Below, piece by piece: positions 24,641-36,346 of a DNA stretch of 64,000 bases. Position 1 is the stretch's first letter. The number at the start of each line of letters is the position of its first letter. The translations under genes and the position numbers were made by a program. The stretch is from Zoroaster sp. YZ-2022 (Eukaryota; Echinodermata; Asteroidea; Forcipulatida; Zoroasteridae): the NCBI GenBank assembly GCA_029582265.1, contig CM055819.1, positions 43,099,048 to 43,163,047 on the forward strand, written 5' to 3'. The notes under the pieces were generated by a model that searched no databases, was not told where the DNA came from, and saw nothing but the letters and a program-made list of their open reading frames with translations.

Positions 24641-25005
24641 TCGTGGCCGAGCGGTCTAGCTTACCGGACTCAAGTTCTGGTGTTAGCAGCAGAATGTGGG
24701 TTCGAATCCCGGCCGTGACACTTGTGTCCTTGAGCAAGACACTTAACCATAATTGCTTCTCTCCACCCAGGGGTTAAATGGGTACCTGTGAGGGCAGAGT
24801 TGGTTGATTAGCCCTATATGCGCTGTAATGGCAGCAATTGAGCTGTATACTCCCAAGGGAGCTGAGATGGTTTCAGGAATGAGTTATGAGCCTTATGAGC
24901 CTTATGAGCAGGGGTAATAATATAATGCGCCTTGAGCACCACTCAGTTGCTGGATACGTGCGCTATATAAGTCCACACATTATTATTTTTATTATTATTA
25001 TTACT
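24641..25005 (+). mobile_element. tRNA-headed SINE, copy 1
   Basis: The head has a Leu/Ser-like box A (tggccgagcggtc) and box B (gggttcgaatcccg) at 24,643-24,710. It continues with cttgagcaagacacttaacc, a body with gcgctgtaatggcagcaattgag, and ends cgctatataagtccacac followed by (ATT)n. The same element occurs inverted at 34,508-34,950. The (ATT)n tail abuts the 5' end of LINE-a. Confidence 0.85.
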
Positions 25006-25009
25006 CTTT

Positions 25010-27897
25010 GGCTTCGGCCCTCACCCGAAATCCAACTCTAAACTGTGGCTCCAAGTAGCTGCTTGCATGCGGCAGCGGCCACACCCCGGCAAATCGCTTC
25101 GTCTGGTGGGCTAAACCAAGTGAGGGTAGCCAACGGGTCCTAAGCCCTCCGTGAGATAGGGATTTGCCTATCCCAGCGTATGAAGACTTGGCCCAGGCGG
25201 AGTGGGCGGACGAGATATCTCAGATCCAACGGCCACATAGGCGGGTAAAAGCAAAACGCTGTAGAATGCACCAATGTCATCCACTGCACCCAGTTCCGTC
25301 TCCAGTGGTCTTGACTTCGTCTTGCCACTGAACCCGAGCGGGCATGGACGTCAGAGTGAGGCTGGCGATGCGCAACCCTCACTCACTATAATCCAAGTAT
25401 CAGCGCAAGTCATGACTTCATTGTGTTCACCAACCAAGTCCTGCGGCGATGGGCAAGTGGTAAAATGGAAGGTTCATGAAATCGGCGCATGGAATGTGCG
25501 CGCACTCATGGATCGTGTCGAGGCTAACGGACCTGAGAAGATGACTGCTCTTATCAGTAGAAAACTTGCCAGATACAAGGTTCAGATTGCAGGCCTGAGC
25601 GAAACCAGGCTAGCTGAGGAAGGACAACTTGCTGAAGTGGTTGTTGGCTACTCGTTTTTTCTGGATTGGGCGTAAAAAGGACGAGCGCCGTGAGCCTGGA
25701 GTTGGGTTCTCTGTGAAGTCTGACTTAGTCAGCAAACTCTCTGGACCCCCAAAGGTGTAAACGACCGCCTGATGATAGTTAGGCTACCACTGCTAGGAAG
25801 GTGGCACGCCACACTTGTCAGCGCCTATGCCCCAACCATGACGAATCCTGATAACATAAAGATCAGACAAGCTCATCATTCTTAGTGATTTTAACGCAAG
25901 GGTTATTGCAGATCATACATCATGGGAAGGAGCCTTGGGGGAAACATGGAATCGGCAGCTGCAACAGCAACGGCATCTTGCTGCTGGAAACCTGTGCTGC
26001 GCATGACCTCCTTATTACCAACTCCGTCTTCCGCCTACCTCACCGCAACAAGACATCGTGTATGCACCCTCGCTCAAAACACTGGCATCTGATTGACTAT
26101 GCTATTGTGAGGACAGACAAGACGTTAGAGTCACCAAAGCCATGTGCGGTGGAGACTGCTGTACCGACCACAGACTAAACATTAACATCAGAATTCAGTC
26201 CCCAGGTGGCCACAGGGCCAAGGGCACACAGACTTTAAAACATCTTAATGCCTTGGTTCTTCTGAAGGGAGTACCGCACTCGACTGGGTGACCACCGGGG
26301 AATTATCAGTCCGTGGTATTTTGTAAATCCGTCACAAATGGTTGGATAAATGCACTCGACTGAACAAAATCAAAAAGGGACAACTAAGTAGCCTCAACTA
26401 TGAACAAGGAGGACACAAAAGAGATCGACTCCACTACAAACCATGATAGTGCTGAGGTTCATTTCCTACGAATGGAGATGAAGACCAATTACAGCGTTCA
26501 TACCAGCATTCTAGAATGAAGAGCTGAGGCTAAGAGTTAAATTAAGGAACAAGAGCTGGAAATCCAGAGGCCACAGCAAAGACTAACTAGACTAGAAGCC
26601 AAAGAACAGGAAGGGAGGCTTACTTCGATGATGGACGTAGATCAGTAGATGAAGGAGACTCACCAAATAAACTCAGGGTGGACTCTAGGCGCCTTGAGCC
26701 TTATGACTCCTTACCTAGTACTCCGGCACCAGGTACCGATGGAGGCCCTTGGACCCCTCCTACAGGAATATTGAAAAGAACAGGACGTGGACGCCACAGT
26801 CGCATTCGACTGTGATTGAGGAGGATACAAAACCTTTAACGAAGGACTCTCCTGTGCGTGAGGAAGGAACTGCTGAGGATAGTGAAAAAGAAACAAAGGT
26901 CACTAAAAGCCTCCGAGGATGTTCCTGGAAGCCTCTGGAAAGAGGAGTCTGTTGGAAACAAGCAACAAATTGCAGAAATTAGGAGGGGTCGGGACGACCC
27001 GGATCGTACAGACCAATTCAAAGGGAAGGGGCCCTGGGAAGACTACCGGTACCGGCAAAATCGCTTGGGACGACGTGGAGGCGGCTGCATTTCTTGCTGC
27101 GAACCTCGAGGGCCAGGTATTAGAGGTGCTACTTATTAATCGAGGAGAGGATGGAAAAAGAAAACCATAATAGAACATTCTTGAGCGCTGGGCAGAACAC
27201 TTCAATGATGAAGCGATCACACGTCTGCCTCGGGTGCCGATCAATGAATGCCTTGCAGAACTCCCTAGTCAGTCTGAAGTGGAGAGAACAATCAAGCGTT
27301 TGTCCAGCGGCAAGGCCCCAGGTGCTTCCAGTTGAGGCATACATAGCAGATGGTCCACATCTGATCAGGAAGCTCAACAAGCTGTTCCAGTCAATGTGGA
27401 ATCAGGAGAGGATCCCCCAGGAATTCAACGATTCTTCGATCGTCCACCTATACAAGCGGAAGGGCAACCGGCAATCTTGCGACAACCACCGAGACATTTC
27501 TTTGCTCTCTATTGCAGGTAAAATCTTGTCCCGGATTTTGCTGAACTGTCTGACGCTGCACTTGGAACAGAGTTTGCTGCCGGAGAGCCAGTGCGGCTTC
27601 AGGCAGAGTCGTGAACTGTGGACATGGGTTCGCCGCCAGACAGATTCAGAAGAAATGTCAGGAGCAGAATGGCAACCTACTCACCACTTTGTAGACCTAC
27701 CAAAGCCTTCGACACTGTCTGCCGTGAGGGACTGTGGAGGATCATGTCCAAGTTCGGTTGTCCCGTGAAGTTCATCACGATGGTCAGGCAGTTCCATGGT
27801 ATGCTCGCCAAACTGCTAGACGACGGAGAATCCTCTGACTCCCTGTTACCAATGAAGTTAAGCAGGGTTGCGTACTAGCTCCTACTCTGTTCAGTAT
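25010..27897 (+). mobile_element. LINE-a, 5' part (endonuclease and RT, decayed)
   Basis: Begins with a 5' leader (caccccggcaaatcgc, ctggtgggctaaaccaag). Endonuclease remnants follow: GAWNVRALMDRVEANGPEK (about 25,484), [33 protein letters not shown] (about 25,890), [16 protein letters not shown] and TDHRL (about 26,166). RT resumes near 27,170: SEVERTIKRLSSGKAPGAS, IVHLYKRKGNRQSCDNHR, LPESQCGFRQSR, FVDLTKAFDTVCREGLW and NEVKQGC. Frameshifts and stops make it inactive. The reading breaks at APTLFSM (27,897), where LINE-b starts; the C-terminal part is at 32,055-32,965. Confidence 0.87.
26400..27150 (+). pseudogene. Possible LTR-retrotransposon gag fragment inside LINE-a
   Basis: Between the LINE-a endonuclease and RT there is text that does not fit that family: a charged, helix-rich stretch (EQELEIQRPQQRLTRLEAKE, about 26,550), a low-complexity part, then TGTGKIAWDDVEAAAFLAAN and LEGQVLEVL (about 27,050-27,130). 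The last piece resembles the helix of Gypsy/BEL-type gag proteins (W-x-x-y...A-x-x-L-A-x-x-L-x-G-x-A-x-x-v-L). The frame is broken. The identification is tentative. Confidence 0.35.
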
Positions 27898-29390
27898 GAC
27901 TTATTTCAAGTAATAACACCTACAAATGGAAATGCAGCACAATTAATATTCGAACTTTAAATTGTGAGCTACAATTTGAGAAATGCCTAGAACAACTCAA
28001 AGAAGCCGGAATTGATATCGTTGCCATTCAAGAAACCAGGATAATAACACCATCAGGCCTGGACTCAAAATCACTTGGAGGCTACGATGTGTATTTTGCG
28101 GGCTTCAAACGAAAACCATCCAGCAAAGAACACCCATGCGGAGTGGCCATTGCAGTCTCTAATACCAACAAGAATATCACTGTTAACACTGTTAACAGTG
28201 ATACATGCAATGCTAGGATGCTATCTATGGACATTTCAGTTTATGGCATAAAAATGCGAGTCATTTCAGGGTACGGTCCAACTGAGACAAATAGCAGCGA
28301 TCATCAAAAAGATCAATTTTGGTCGAAGCTATCCAAAGAGGTTGAGAAACAGCCGAAGCATCATCAAGTACTACTGCTTGGTGATTTCAATTCCACAAGC
28401 ACCATCTGGGAATCCCGCTTAGCGACCTATTTCAGGGGACAGCACATTGAAGACTCAACTAGTAATGACAATGGTAATCGAATGATCAGATTTTGTGCCT
28501 CAAATGAAATGAGCATTTTGAACAGCTTCTTTACCCATAGATCACTGCATAAAAAATCATGGTATTCCAACGATCAGAAGACGAGAAAGGTGCTTGATCT
28601 AATCTGCACTAATACCTTCCTAACTAGATTCTGCTCTGATTGTCGGGTCAGAAGGAGCTTCGACTTCGAATCAGATCACCGAATGGTTGTCAGCTGCTTC
28701 AGAACACCTAAAAGAAAGACGGACTGGACGTTTCCCAAAAAGAAACCCGAAAATATCAAATACGACTACAAGAACCTTTCGCCTGAGCAAACTCTAAATT
28801 TCAATGCCGAAATCGACAAAGCCATCGTCCAAAAGCAACCCAAAGGTTGCCAAGATTTCATTGAAATGTTGAATGCTGCTACGGAGAAATGTGTTCCTAG
28901 GAAGGATGAGGAAAGGGAGAGGAGCAGGCCGTGGACGTATGATGCTGAATTTAACGACCTCCTAGCGGAGAGGAAAAGGCTGAGGATAAATAATGATAAA
29001 AGGGAGTACAAAAGGCTGAGCAAGATGATACAGAATAGGAAAGTGAAATTGTTAAATCAGTACCATTCGGCAGAGGCTAAGGAATTCAATGAGGTAGTTG
29101 TTAGGCGAGATATGGAGAGGGCTTATAAAGTGGCAAAAGAGCAAAAGTCTTCACTGAGGAAGAAACCCCGTGCTATCGAATGCCCGGGACTCGCCCAACA
29201 TTTCGAAAACCACTTTAATCCACCTCACCTCAAAGAACTCCCGACGCCGCCGCTCCTCCAACACCCACTCCCGAAACTCCTATGCAATATCCCACTCAAC
29301 AATGACCCACCAAACAAAACCGAAATTTCAAATGTAATAAAAGGCCTAAAAACAACAAAGCCAGCTTGGATCTACCAGGAGAGGCAATAA
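27898..29390 (+). CDS. LINE-b endonuclease region
   Basis: Open frame with apurinic-type endonuclease motifs in order: INIRTLN, DIVAIQETR (catalytic Glu, about 28,016-28,040), GYGPTETNSS, LLLGDFNSTSTIW (Asp-x-Asn, about 28,372) and SDHRMVVS (Asp-His, about 28,671). A basic region (RKRLRINNDKREYKRLSK) links it to RT. The frame ends in a stop at 29,388-29,390 just after the start of the RT helix (ISNVIKGLKTTKPA), where the RT frame continues in another register. Confidence 0.85.
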
Positions 29391-30637
29391 AATTGGCTCT
29401 TGAAGGCTCCCAAACCGACATCTTCATCGATGAACTTGTCGACCTTTTCGAACAAATTTGGGAAGAAAAAGCTGTGCCAGCATATTTTGGTTTAGGGAAG
29501 ATCAACGCAATTTTCAAGGACAAAGGATCAATGCTAGATTGTACCAAATACCGAGGAATAACTTTATCGTCAATCCTAACAAAAATATTTGTGTATATTG
29601 TGGTCCAAAGATTAACCCCAGCTTACGACAGCTATTTAGATGAGGGGCAATACGGGTTTAGACCGAATCGGGGTACCATAGACGGAATTTATTGCCTGAA
29701 GCAGACACAAAAATGGGCTAGAAAATATCAAAGGGAATTATTTGTTGGGATGATCGATTTATCAGCAGCATTTGATCATATTAGGAGAGATTTATTGTTT
29801 AGGAGTGCTAGGTTAGCTTTTGGGGATTCGATTTTGGTTGATTTACTTGAGTCAATGTATTCACAGACTGAGTGCTATATGGCGAGTGATGAGCAAGCGA
29901 GATTTAAAACCACCAGTGGAGTACGGCAGGGCGGTTCGGAAAGTCCATGCCTGTATAATATCTATGCCAACCACTGTATGCGCTTGTTCCAGCAAGAATG
30001 CCAAGATCGAAATTTGACAGGGTTTGAATTATACTATGAAATTCCCAAAAATTGCTCGTCCAAAAATTCCAAGAAAAACAACAAAGGTTTTAGTCTTATA
30101 CCCTACTTGGGGTACGCTGATGATCTGGTCATCTACGCTCAGTCAGCAGAAGACCTCCAGGAGATGCTAATAATTATTGAGCGAATTTTCACAGCCCATG
30201 GCCTGAAAATAAATGAAATTAAAACCGAAACCCTCATTTTAAACTGGGAACTACTTGGAACAAATGACTCCCTAGGCGACAAACATTATCCATCTTCAAT
30301 AACATCACTAAATGGCGTAGAAATCAAGAACTCGGCCACCTTCAAATATCTAGGGTCGACAATTATGTACAATGACTGTGCCACCGGCGATGTTGAAATC
30401 GAGAAACGAATAACCGCAGGCACCTGCAAGTTCTATGAGCTTAAAAAATTCTATACCAACTATAAGATAAAACTGAAAACCCGAGTTCAGTTTTTCAAAG
30501 CAATGGTCCGATCAGTCATGACATACGGTTGCCAGGCATGGTGCCCCACTCAAAGGCATTTTGACAAGCTAGAGCCGGCGTTTACATTGTTATTGAGACC
30601 ATTAGTGAAAGGAGGCACCAAAGGGAGAAAAAGGTGA
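29366..30637 (+). CDS. LINE-b reverse transcriptase region
   Basis: 423-residue open frame. RT motifs: YRGITLSSILTKIF, DEGQYGFRPNRGT, motif A FVGMIDLSAAFDHIRRD, motif B TSGVRQGGSESPCLYN, catalytic LGYADDLVIYAQS and FKYLGSTIMYND. It overlaps the endonuclease frame in a different register, consistent with a single indel between them. All RT catalytic residues remain. Clade not assigned. Confidence 0.88.
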   Translation: MDLPGEAIKLALEGSQTDIFIDELVDLFEQIWEEKAVPAYFGLGKINAIFKDKGSMLDCTKYRGITLSSILTKIFVYIVVQRLTPAYDSYLDEGQYGFRPNRGTIDGIYCLKQTQKWARKYQRELFVGMIDLSAAFDHIRRDLLFRSARLAFGDSILVDLLESMYSQTECYMASDEQARFKTTSGVRQGGSESPCLYNIYANHCMRLFQQECQDRNLTGFELYYEIPKNCSSKNSKKNNKGFSLIPYLGYADDLVIYAQSAEDLQEMLIIIERIFTAHGLKINEIKTETLILNWELLGTNDSLGDKHYPSSITSLNGVEIKNSATFKYLGSTIMYNDCATGDVEIEKRITAGTCKFYELKKFYTNYKIKLKTRVQFFKAMVRSVMTYGCQAWCPTQRHFDKLEPAFTLLLRPLVKGGTKGRKR

Positions 30638-30899
30638 ATTCTTACAAAAGGGCGGATGGTTCTGAGGGTGAGTTTTGTAAATACAGATACAAAAATGAAG
30701 ATATTAAGAGAATCTGCGGGATCTCAGACATTGAAGACTTTATCAGAGGCCAATAATACAACTGGGTCGCTCATGTATGTCGGCAAGAAGATGCTCGTTT
30801 CATTAAACAGCTCACTTACGACAAAGACAGCAGATATCACAAAAAATCAGGCATCACAGAAAATACCTACAGGCAAGTAATAAATAAGCAAAAGAATAA

Positions 30900-31965
30900 T
30901 CATCATCATCACGACGCCAAGAGCCGTTGTCTGGCCCGTAGACGCCCACTTCTACGAACTGGTTGCACTGAAAGTTTCTGGATTTCAGTTCTGTGCAGCC
31001 CAGCGTCCTTCAGTTCCACAACTGAAAGACCGCTCCACTGTGTCAAGTTGTCCACCCATCTGGCACGAGGTCGTCCAAGTCCTCTCCTTGTATGTGCTGG
31101 AAACCCCGCGATCACAGCAGCTGACAGACCACCACTTCGCACTGCATGACCGCACCAGCTTGCTTTTCGTGCATACACTGTGTCAGTAGAAAAAGTCCAG
31201 CGACCTCCAATGCGTCTTTCCAGCTCCTCATTTGACACCATGTCTTGGCAAGAGAGACCGAGAAGGCGCCTCCATATCTCACGACCGAATGCATCTAGGC
31301 GTTTGGCTTCAGCAGTCTTCACTATCCACGTGCAGCAGCCATACGTTAGGCGTGAGGCCACAAGGGCCTTGATGAGGTGGAGCTTGGTAGTGATGTTGAT
31401 GCGGGTGGATTTGAGGTATGTGCAGCGGTTCAGAGTTTCTTTGGCGATCGCAATACGACAGCGAATCTCCATGGCATCATCTAAATCATGTGTGATGGTA
31501 GTGCCGAGGTATTTGAAGCGGGAGACACGTTTGAGCATATTACCACTATATGAGATTGTCGCATCGTCCATGGTGGATTTAATAACCATGTACTCTGTTT
31601 TCTCGGGGTGTATGTGTAACCCATAGCGTTCAGCAACAACACCAAGGGTGGCCAGCATTTCTTGTACATCCTCTGCTGTGAGCGCCATTAACACCAGGTC
31701 ATCCGCATATCTTTGCTCTGTGCATTGCACTCCTTCAACATCGGGTGAGGTTAGGTGTGCTGTTTCTACTGCCCATTCTCTCATTAGGTGTTCCGTGTAG
31801 AGATTGAACAATGCTGGCGAGATTGGACATCCCTGCCTCACTCCGACAGGGGTGTTGAAGGGGGCAGTCTTCTCTCCTTTCCAGGTGATTGTACCGTGTG
31901 CTTTGCTGTAGAGGTCCTCGACCAACCTTACCACAGCTTGAAAGATGAGAACCAGGTTATTGAAA
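30900..31965 (-). mobile_element. LINE-c, 5'-truncated RT 3' end
   Basis: Minus-strand open frame of about 350 residues beginning in mid-RT (VVRLVEDLYSKAHGTI), then motif B NTPVGVRQGCPISPALFN, catalytic RYADDLVLMALTAED, FKYLGTTITHDLDD, LTYGCCTWIVKTAEAKRLD and WCGHAVR, ending LRARQRLLAS-stop. The stop codon TGA merges into a TGATGATGATGA tail, as in RTE-like elements. The open C-terminal half suggests a relatively recent insertion. Confidence 0.85.
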
Positions 31966-32054
31966 AAATGATGAAGCGAAAACAATTTTAAAGTCACTGG
32001 CTTTAAACCACTATATTAGACGAATATGCTAATGTGGAACCAAATTGATTGATT

Positions 32055-32965
32055 TATGCTGTCCGATGCTTTCCGTGATGGCGATGTTGGAATCGATATC
32101 CGATACCGAACCGACTTGAATCTGTTCAACCATCAGCGTCTGCAGGCCAAAAACAAAGCTCGGGCGGATATCACTCAATGCCAGCACCCAATCAGAAATG
32201 CAGTAAAGCATGGAATGTGTTCTCCAAGGTCTCACAATAAGCACAAAGAAGACTGGGGGATGTATCAACCCACTCCTGCAGCTCCTTACACAGAGCCCAC
32301 CATCACTGTCGATGGCCAGAAGCGTCACGGACAAGTTCACCTACTTTAATAAGGAGCATCATCTCACAAGCAGCCATTATGCTATATGCATGTGAGTCAT
32401 GGACGATGTACAGCCGTCACGCAAAGCAACTGAACTTCTTCCACATGAAATGCCTCAGGAGACTGCTCCACATCAAATGGCAGGACAGGATCCCTGACAC
32501 AGAGGTTCTTCAGAGGGCAGAAATGGCAATCACCCACACATTGCTGAAGAAAGCACAGCTCAGATGGCCAGGCGGGGCACGAAGTTCGCATGCCTGATGA
32601 ACGCCTACCAAAGAGACTGCTCAACGGTGAACTGAAGGTTGAAAAGCGTTCACAGAGGAAACGTTTTAAAGACACAGTGAATGTTTCTCTCAAGTGCTGT
32701 GGCATCAATCCTGACACCCAAACATAGCAGCTTATGGCGTGCCCTGGTTAACGCTGGCACCGCAGAATTACATCGAGCAAGATCCGACAGGCCAGCCCCC
32801 AACACTCCAGTACCCACACTGCGACCGGCTATTCACTGCGAAGATTGGCTTGTTCAGCCATTTCCGCACTCACAACATCCTCAAACAACACTGAGTACTG
32901 GAAGTTCGTGGTCATCTTCGCCAGCAAAAGACGAACATCAAAGCCCTTGTTTACTAAATCAAAAA
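32055..32965 (+). mobile_element. LINE-a, 3' part
   Basis: Continues LINE-a after the nested block: MLSDAFRDGDVG, IRYRTDLNLFNHQRLQAKNK, then deletions, LLYACESWTMYSRHAKQLNF, LRRLLHIKWQDRIPDTEVLQ, PDERLPKRLL, and a C-terminal Cys/His-like end (CDRLFTAKIGLFSHFRTH, about 32,820-32,875). The Tyr-Ala-Asp-Asp box is lost in a deletion. The join to 27,897 lacks about a dozen bases. Confidence 0.82.
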
Positions 32966-32986
32966 ACAAAAATTAGCACAGTTATA

Positions 32987-33226
32987 CACTCACTGGCCAT
33001 AAGTATTGCAACATCCCCAAAGTTCAGTTTGGAGAACTGTTTATTTTATTTACACTACTTAAGACTTCTTGAAAGTTCCTGTGTTTTGAAGTCAATGTTC
33101 TTTTTTACTGTTCTTGCTCGGAAATTATGTAATACACGATCGATGAAATCGGATTAAATGATCATCTCACCTGTTACTTGTAAAGTGCTATTTTGAGCAT
33201 GTTGCAATACTTTTGGCCAGTGAGTG
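32987..33226. mobile_element. Tc1/mariner-type MITE (240 bp, TA target site)
   Basis: Terminal inverted repeats of 28 bp with one mismatch: CACTCACTGGCCATAAGTAT at the left, and CACTCACTGGCCAAAAGTAT reading in from the right. Flanked by TA on both sides (32,985-32,986; 33,227-33,228). No transposase frame. Confidence 0.9.
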
Positions 33227-33971
33227 TACATGAAACTAATTGGTGTAAAATAGATGTTGGTATCAAGTATCCCTTGAAATATGTATGTCTAAAGAGCTAT
33301 TTTTTAGTAAAATAAGTAAAACAATTTCTGACCTGAATTGTCAAATTTTCTAAACGCCACCGCTTGAGGCTGGATTACGAGCGCGCCTTTTAGAACCCCA
33401 GAATTGATTTGATTATAAACGCTCAGTGGTGCGTTCTGAGTGTTTATGGGCCAGCAAACAAAGTGGGGACAATAAATGATATACTGTCCCGCTTTTTCCA
33501 CCGATCGACGCGCATGCATGTCTGTTTCATTATACATAATATTCACCGTAGATTTGATAAGACCCAGGCCCGGACGGCAAATGAAATCTTTTCCACGATG
33601 GTATATCGATGAAGTAAACCCCTTGACATGAATATAGCGTACTCGACAAATTTTGTACCCAATATTTTTTTTTAAATTTCAAACCCCTCTAATTTCATAT
33701 CTGGATCTGCCGCTGCAAAAGGGAATCGAACAATTTCTCCTTTTCCTCACATCAGAATACCACAGTAAAAAGTACATTGTTGCTTATATCCAATCAAAAG
33801 TTGTGTTGAAAGATTGTTCATTGACTCTTCCGAATATCAGGCGAAAATTCAACTGAAATGTGCCGACTTTCTGGTCATAAACTTTATCGTTTGTTTTGTC
33901 ACCCAGTAGACTGAGATGCAATGTGAATGCGGAAAAGGTTTATTGCAAGCCCCTATGGCATTATTGCTAAC
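33227..33971. other. Intronic, no recognised feature
   Basis: AT-rich intron sequence between the MITE and the F5/8C second exon. Short open frames match nothing I recognise. Confidence 0.4.
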
Positions 33972-34165
33972 CTTCAATGGTGACCCATGAGCTTCAGTCA
34001 CGTAGGTCCACTCAGCCTCGTTGTCACTGTACTTTACTTTATATGACTGCGTCCAATACCCATGATAGTAATTCCCTTGTGTGATGATGCCAGTGACTGT
34101 AACTGACTCGTGCAGGTTTATACGTATCCACGGGTTCTGATCTCTGTCGTATGCACACCAGGCAC
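33972..34165 (-). CDS. F5/8C (discoidin) domain, second exon
   Basis: Minus-strand exon of 194 nt, phase 1 in and phase 0 out. Acceptor is tctgtacag|GT and donor AAG|gttagc. It encodes AWCAYDRDQNPWIRINL, ESVTVTGIITQG, WTQSYKVKYSDNEAEWTYV and EAHGSPLK, the conserved middle of F5/8C domains (W-C near the start, P-W-I-x-I-x-L, G-I-I-T-Q-G, Y-K-V-x-Y-S). Its first bases complete a Gly codon with the exon at 36.3 kb, and its end joins in frame to the exon at 23.4 kb. Confidence 0.92.
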
Positions 34166-34505
34166 CTGTACAGATAGAAGGATTGGCGGATTACTGTATA
34201 TAATTATTGGTTCAGTATGTCTCCAGAATAATATAAAGATATAAAATTTATAGAGGTGACCCCTCCCAACATCATTTTCAAAACAGGGTCGTATGAGTAT
34301 GGAGAACGTGTTCTTTTTATTTGCTTTGGGTTTTTGTGTGTATGTGTTTTCTTTTAAAATTCAGTATTGTAAGGTACGTTTATATAATTATTATAAATGT
34401 CCAGCACACAAAATTAAAACAAAAACAACATTTAAAAAAATAAAAAATAAAAACGTATGTCACGCATCAGCGACAAATGGATATGGGCATAACAATATAT
34501 CCTCA

Positions 34506-34950
<445 letters not shown>

Positions 34951-35941
34951 ACTCAATTTACCCTAAATGACACACCTAAGGATATATCATCAACTGGACA
35001 GTAACTTAAAAATGAAATTAGCAGTTTGGTGTTTCAGTTTGTTTCAGTGAAGGATTCTCTTGTAAAATGCTGAATTTCAATGCATGATCATACACGGGGA
35101 CGTCTTGAGCGCCGTTTTTTGAGACGCACAGAATTGTAGTCATCAGAAAATTTATGTTGGTATAATGACTCACCCCCAAACTGTTAAAGTTGATAGGGGC
35201 ACAGAAAATGTACCCAATAAGACAAACAGTTGAATCATCTTTCATCTTATTCCAGATGGCTTGTAAAATTGTTTTTAATCTTGAAAAAAAAAATTTGTTT
35301 TAAATATTTAAAATAAAATGGTATAATTTGGAGAAGCTCTCAAAACTTTTAATCAATATTCTTGAAAGACCAATAAAATGGAAGGTGGTTAAAACTTTTG
35401 CAAAAAGTACTTTAAAACTTTGAAATGTGTAAAAACTGATGTTAACATTTTGTTAAATAAAATAATTATTTTCATAACCATGATATTAATGTTAAATTTT
35501 CTCAATAATTATCCACTACCGACGAAGTAAACACCAACAAATTAAGTAGTCTTCGTTCGCTTCTTCTACAAGGAATGTGTCCATTTTGAGGATCAGTATT
35601 TCTTTAAAAAATAATTGCAAATGCAAAGCATTCATATCTTTTGGTTTCCACAGACAACAGCTCGTTGACGGCACAGAACAATAAAGTCACAGATGTTCGT
35701 GAAAACAAGGGGTCATGTAAATCCCTTACTATTTGAAAAAAACATGCATGTGTATTGAACACTTGAAAATTGTTTATTGTTGGAGAAATATTATCCAGGG
35801 TATGTCCACAATATGGAAATAATAACTTCAAAGATGCCCACGTGACCATTATAAACTAATCACAATATCTAAACTGTCGGGGTTATGATTTTTCATAACA
35901 AATGAATAGAGAAGATATTTAGAAGATAAGGGTTATAGAAG

Positions 35942-36230
35942 AACCCGTGAAGTCCCTTGGTTCTCCCTGAACCATATTAACCCGTGAAGTCCCCATGGTT
36001 CTCCCTGAACCATATTTCTCACTTAGCGACAGTAGAGAAAAACGAGTTGCCCGAAATTGGTTCTCCCTTGAACCTTTCTCACTTAACGAAGGTTGAGATA
36101 CGATTGTGCGATACGGTTCTTTTCAGAACCTGTATCTCAGCTTCACGTTAGTTGAGATAAACACATGGTGTTACCGCAAACCGAAACGATATCGATATTC
36201 CACCATGCAAAGCCTCAAAACTTATATAAG
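35942..36230. mobile_element. Insert with four GGTTC/GAACC hairpins
   Basis: Absent from the paralogous position near 18,770, where ggctatagaag joins ataaggattacc directly. The insert holds four short hairpins: GGTTCTCCCTGAACC at 35,959-35,973 and 35,997-36,011, GGTTCTCCCTTGAACC at 36,059-36,074, and GGTTCTTTTCAGAACC at 36,115-36,130. The flanks (ttatagaag and ttatataag) may be an imperfect target duplication. The right part (acatggtgttaccgcaa) recurs near 62,530. Confidence 0.6.
36115..36130 (+). other. Histone-mRNA-like stem-loop
   Basis: GGTTCTTTTCAGAACC matches the metazoan histone 3'-end pattern GGYYCTTTTCAGRRCC (6-bp stem, 4-nt loop). No histone gene is nearby and it lies in a mobile-looking insert, so a histone role is unlikely. 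Confidence 0.5.
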
Positions 36231-36241
36231 ATAAGGATTAC

Positions 36242-36346
36242 CATCATAATTGAGCCGAGAATATTCCTTTGGGTAATAGGCAGACGAGACTGACAAACTA
36301 CCGTCAGGTATATCCCTACTCTCCATCCCGAGAGGATCACTGCAAT
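36242..36346 (-). CDS. F5/8C (discoidin) domain, first exon
   Basis: Minus-strand exon of 105 nt (35 codons), phase 1 to 1. Acceptor is ttttatcattcag|AT and donor GATG|gtaatc. It encodes Cys-SDPLGMESRDIPDGSLSVSS and YSRLNYDG, the classical F5/8C start (C-x(3)-P-L-G-M-E-S-G-x-I-x-D...R-L-N). With the exons at 34.1 and 23.4 kb it gives a complete domain of about 143 residues, with the first and last Cys available for the usual disulfide. Confidence 0.92.

Larger units (their letters stand above)
27898..30899 (+). mobile_element. LINE-b, near full-length non-LTR retrotransposon
   Basis: Inserted between the two halves of LINE-a. It is open from its first bases through the endonuclease (to 29,390), then RT (29,366-30,637), with a C-terminal tail (to about 30,890) interrupted by stops. 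There is no ATG at the start of the open frame, so the 5' end is slightly truncated. The 3' end meets the 3' end of LINE-c at a short tcatcatcatc run. Confidence 0.88.

Noticed and set aside
36115..36130. 3' end of a histone gene
   Set aside because: Only the stem-loop fits; no histone coding sequence is nearby and the motif lies in a repeated insert.
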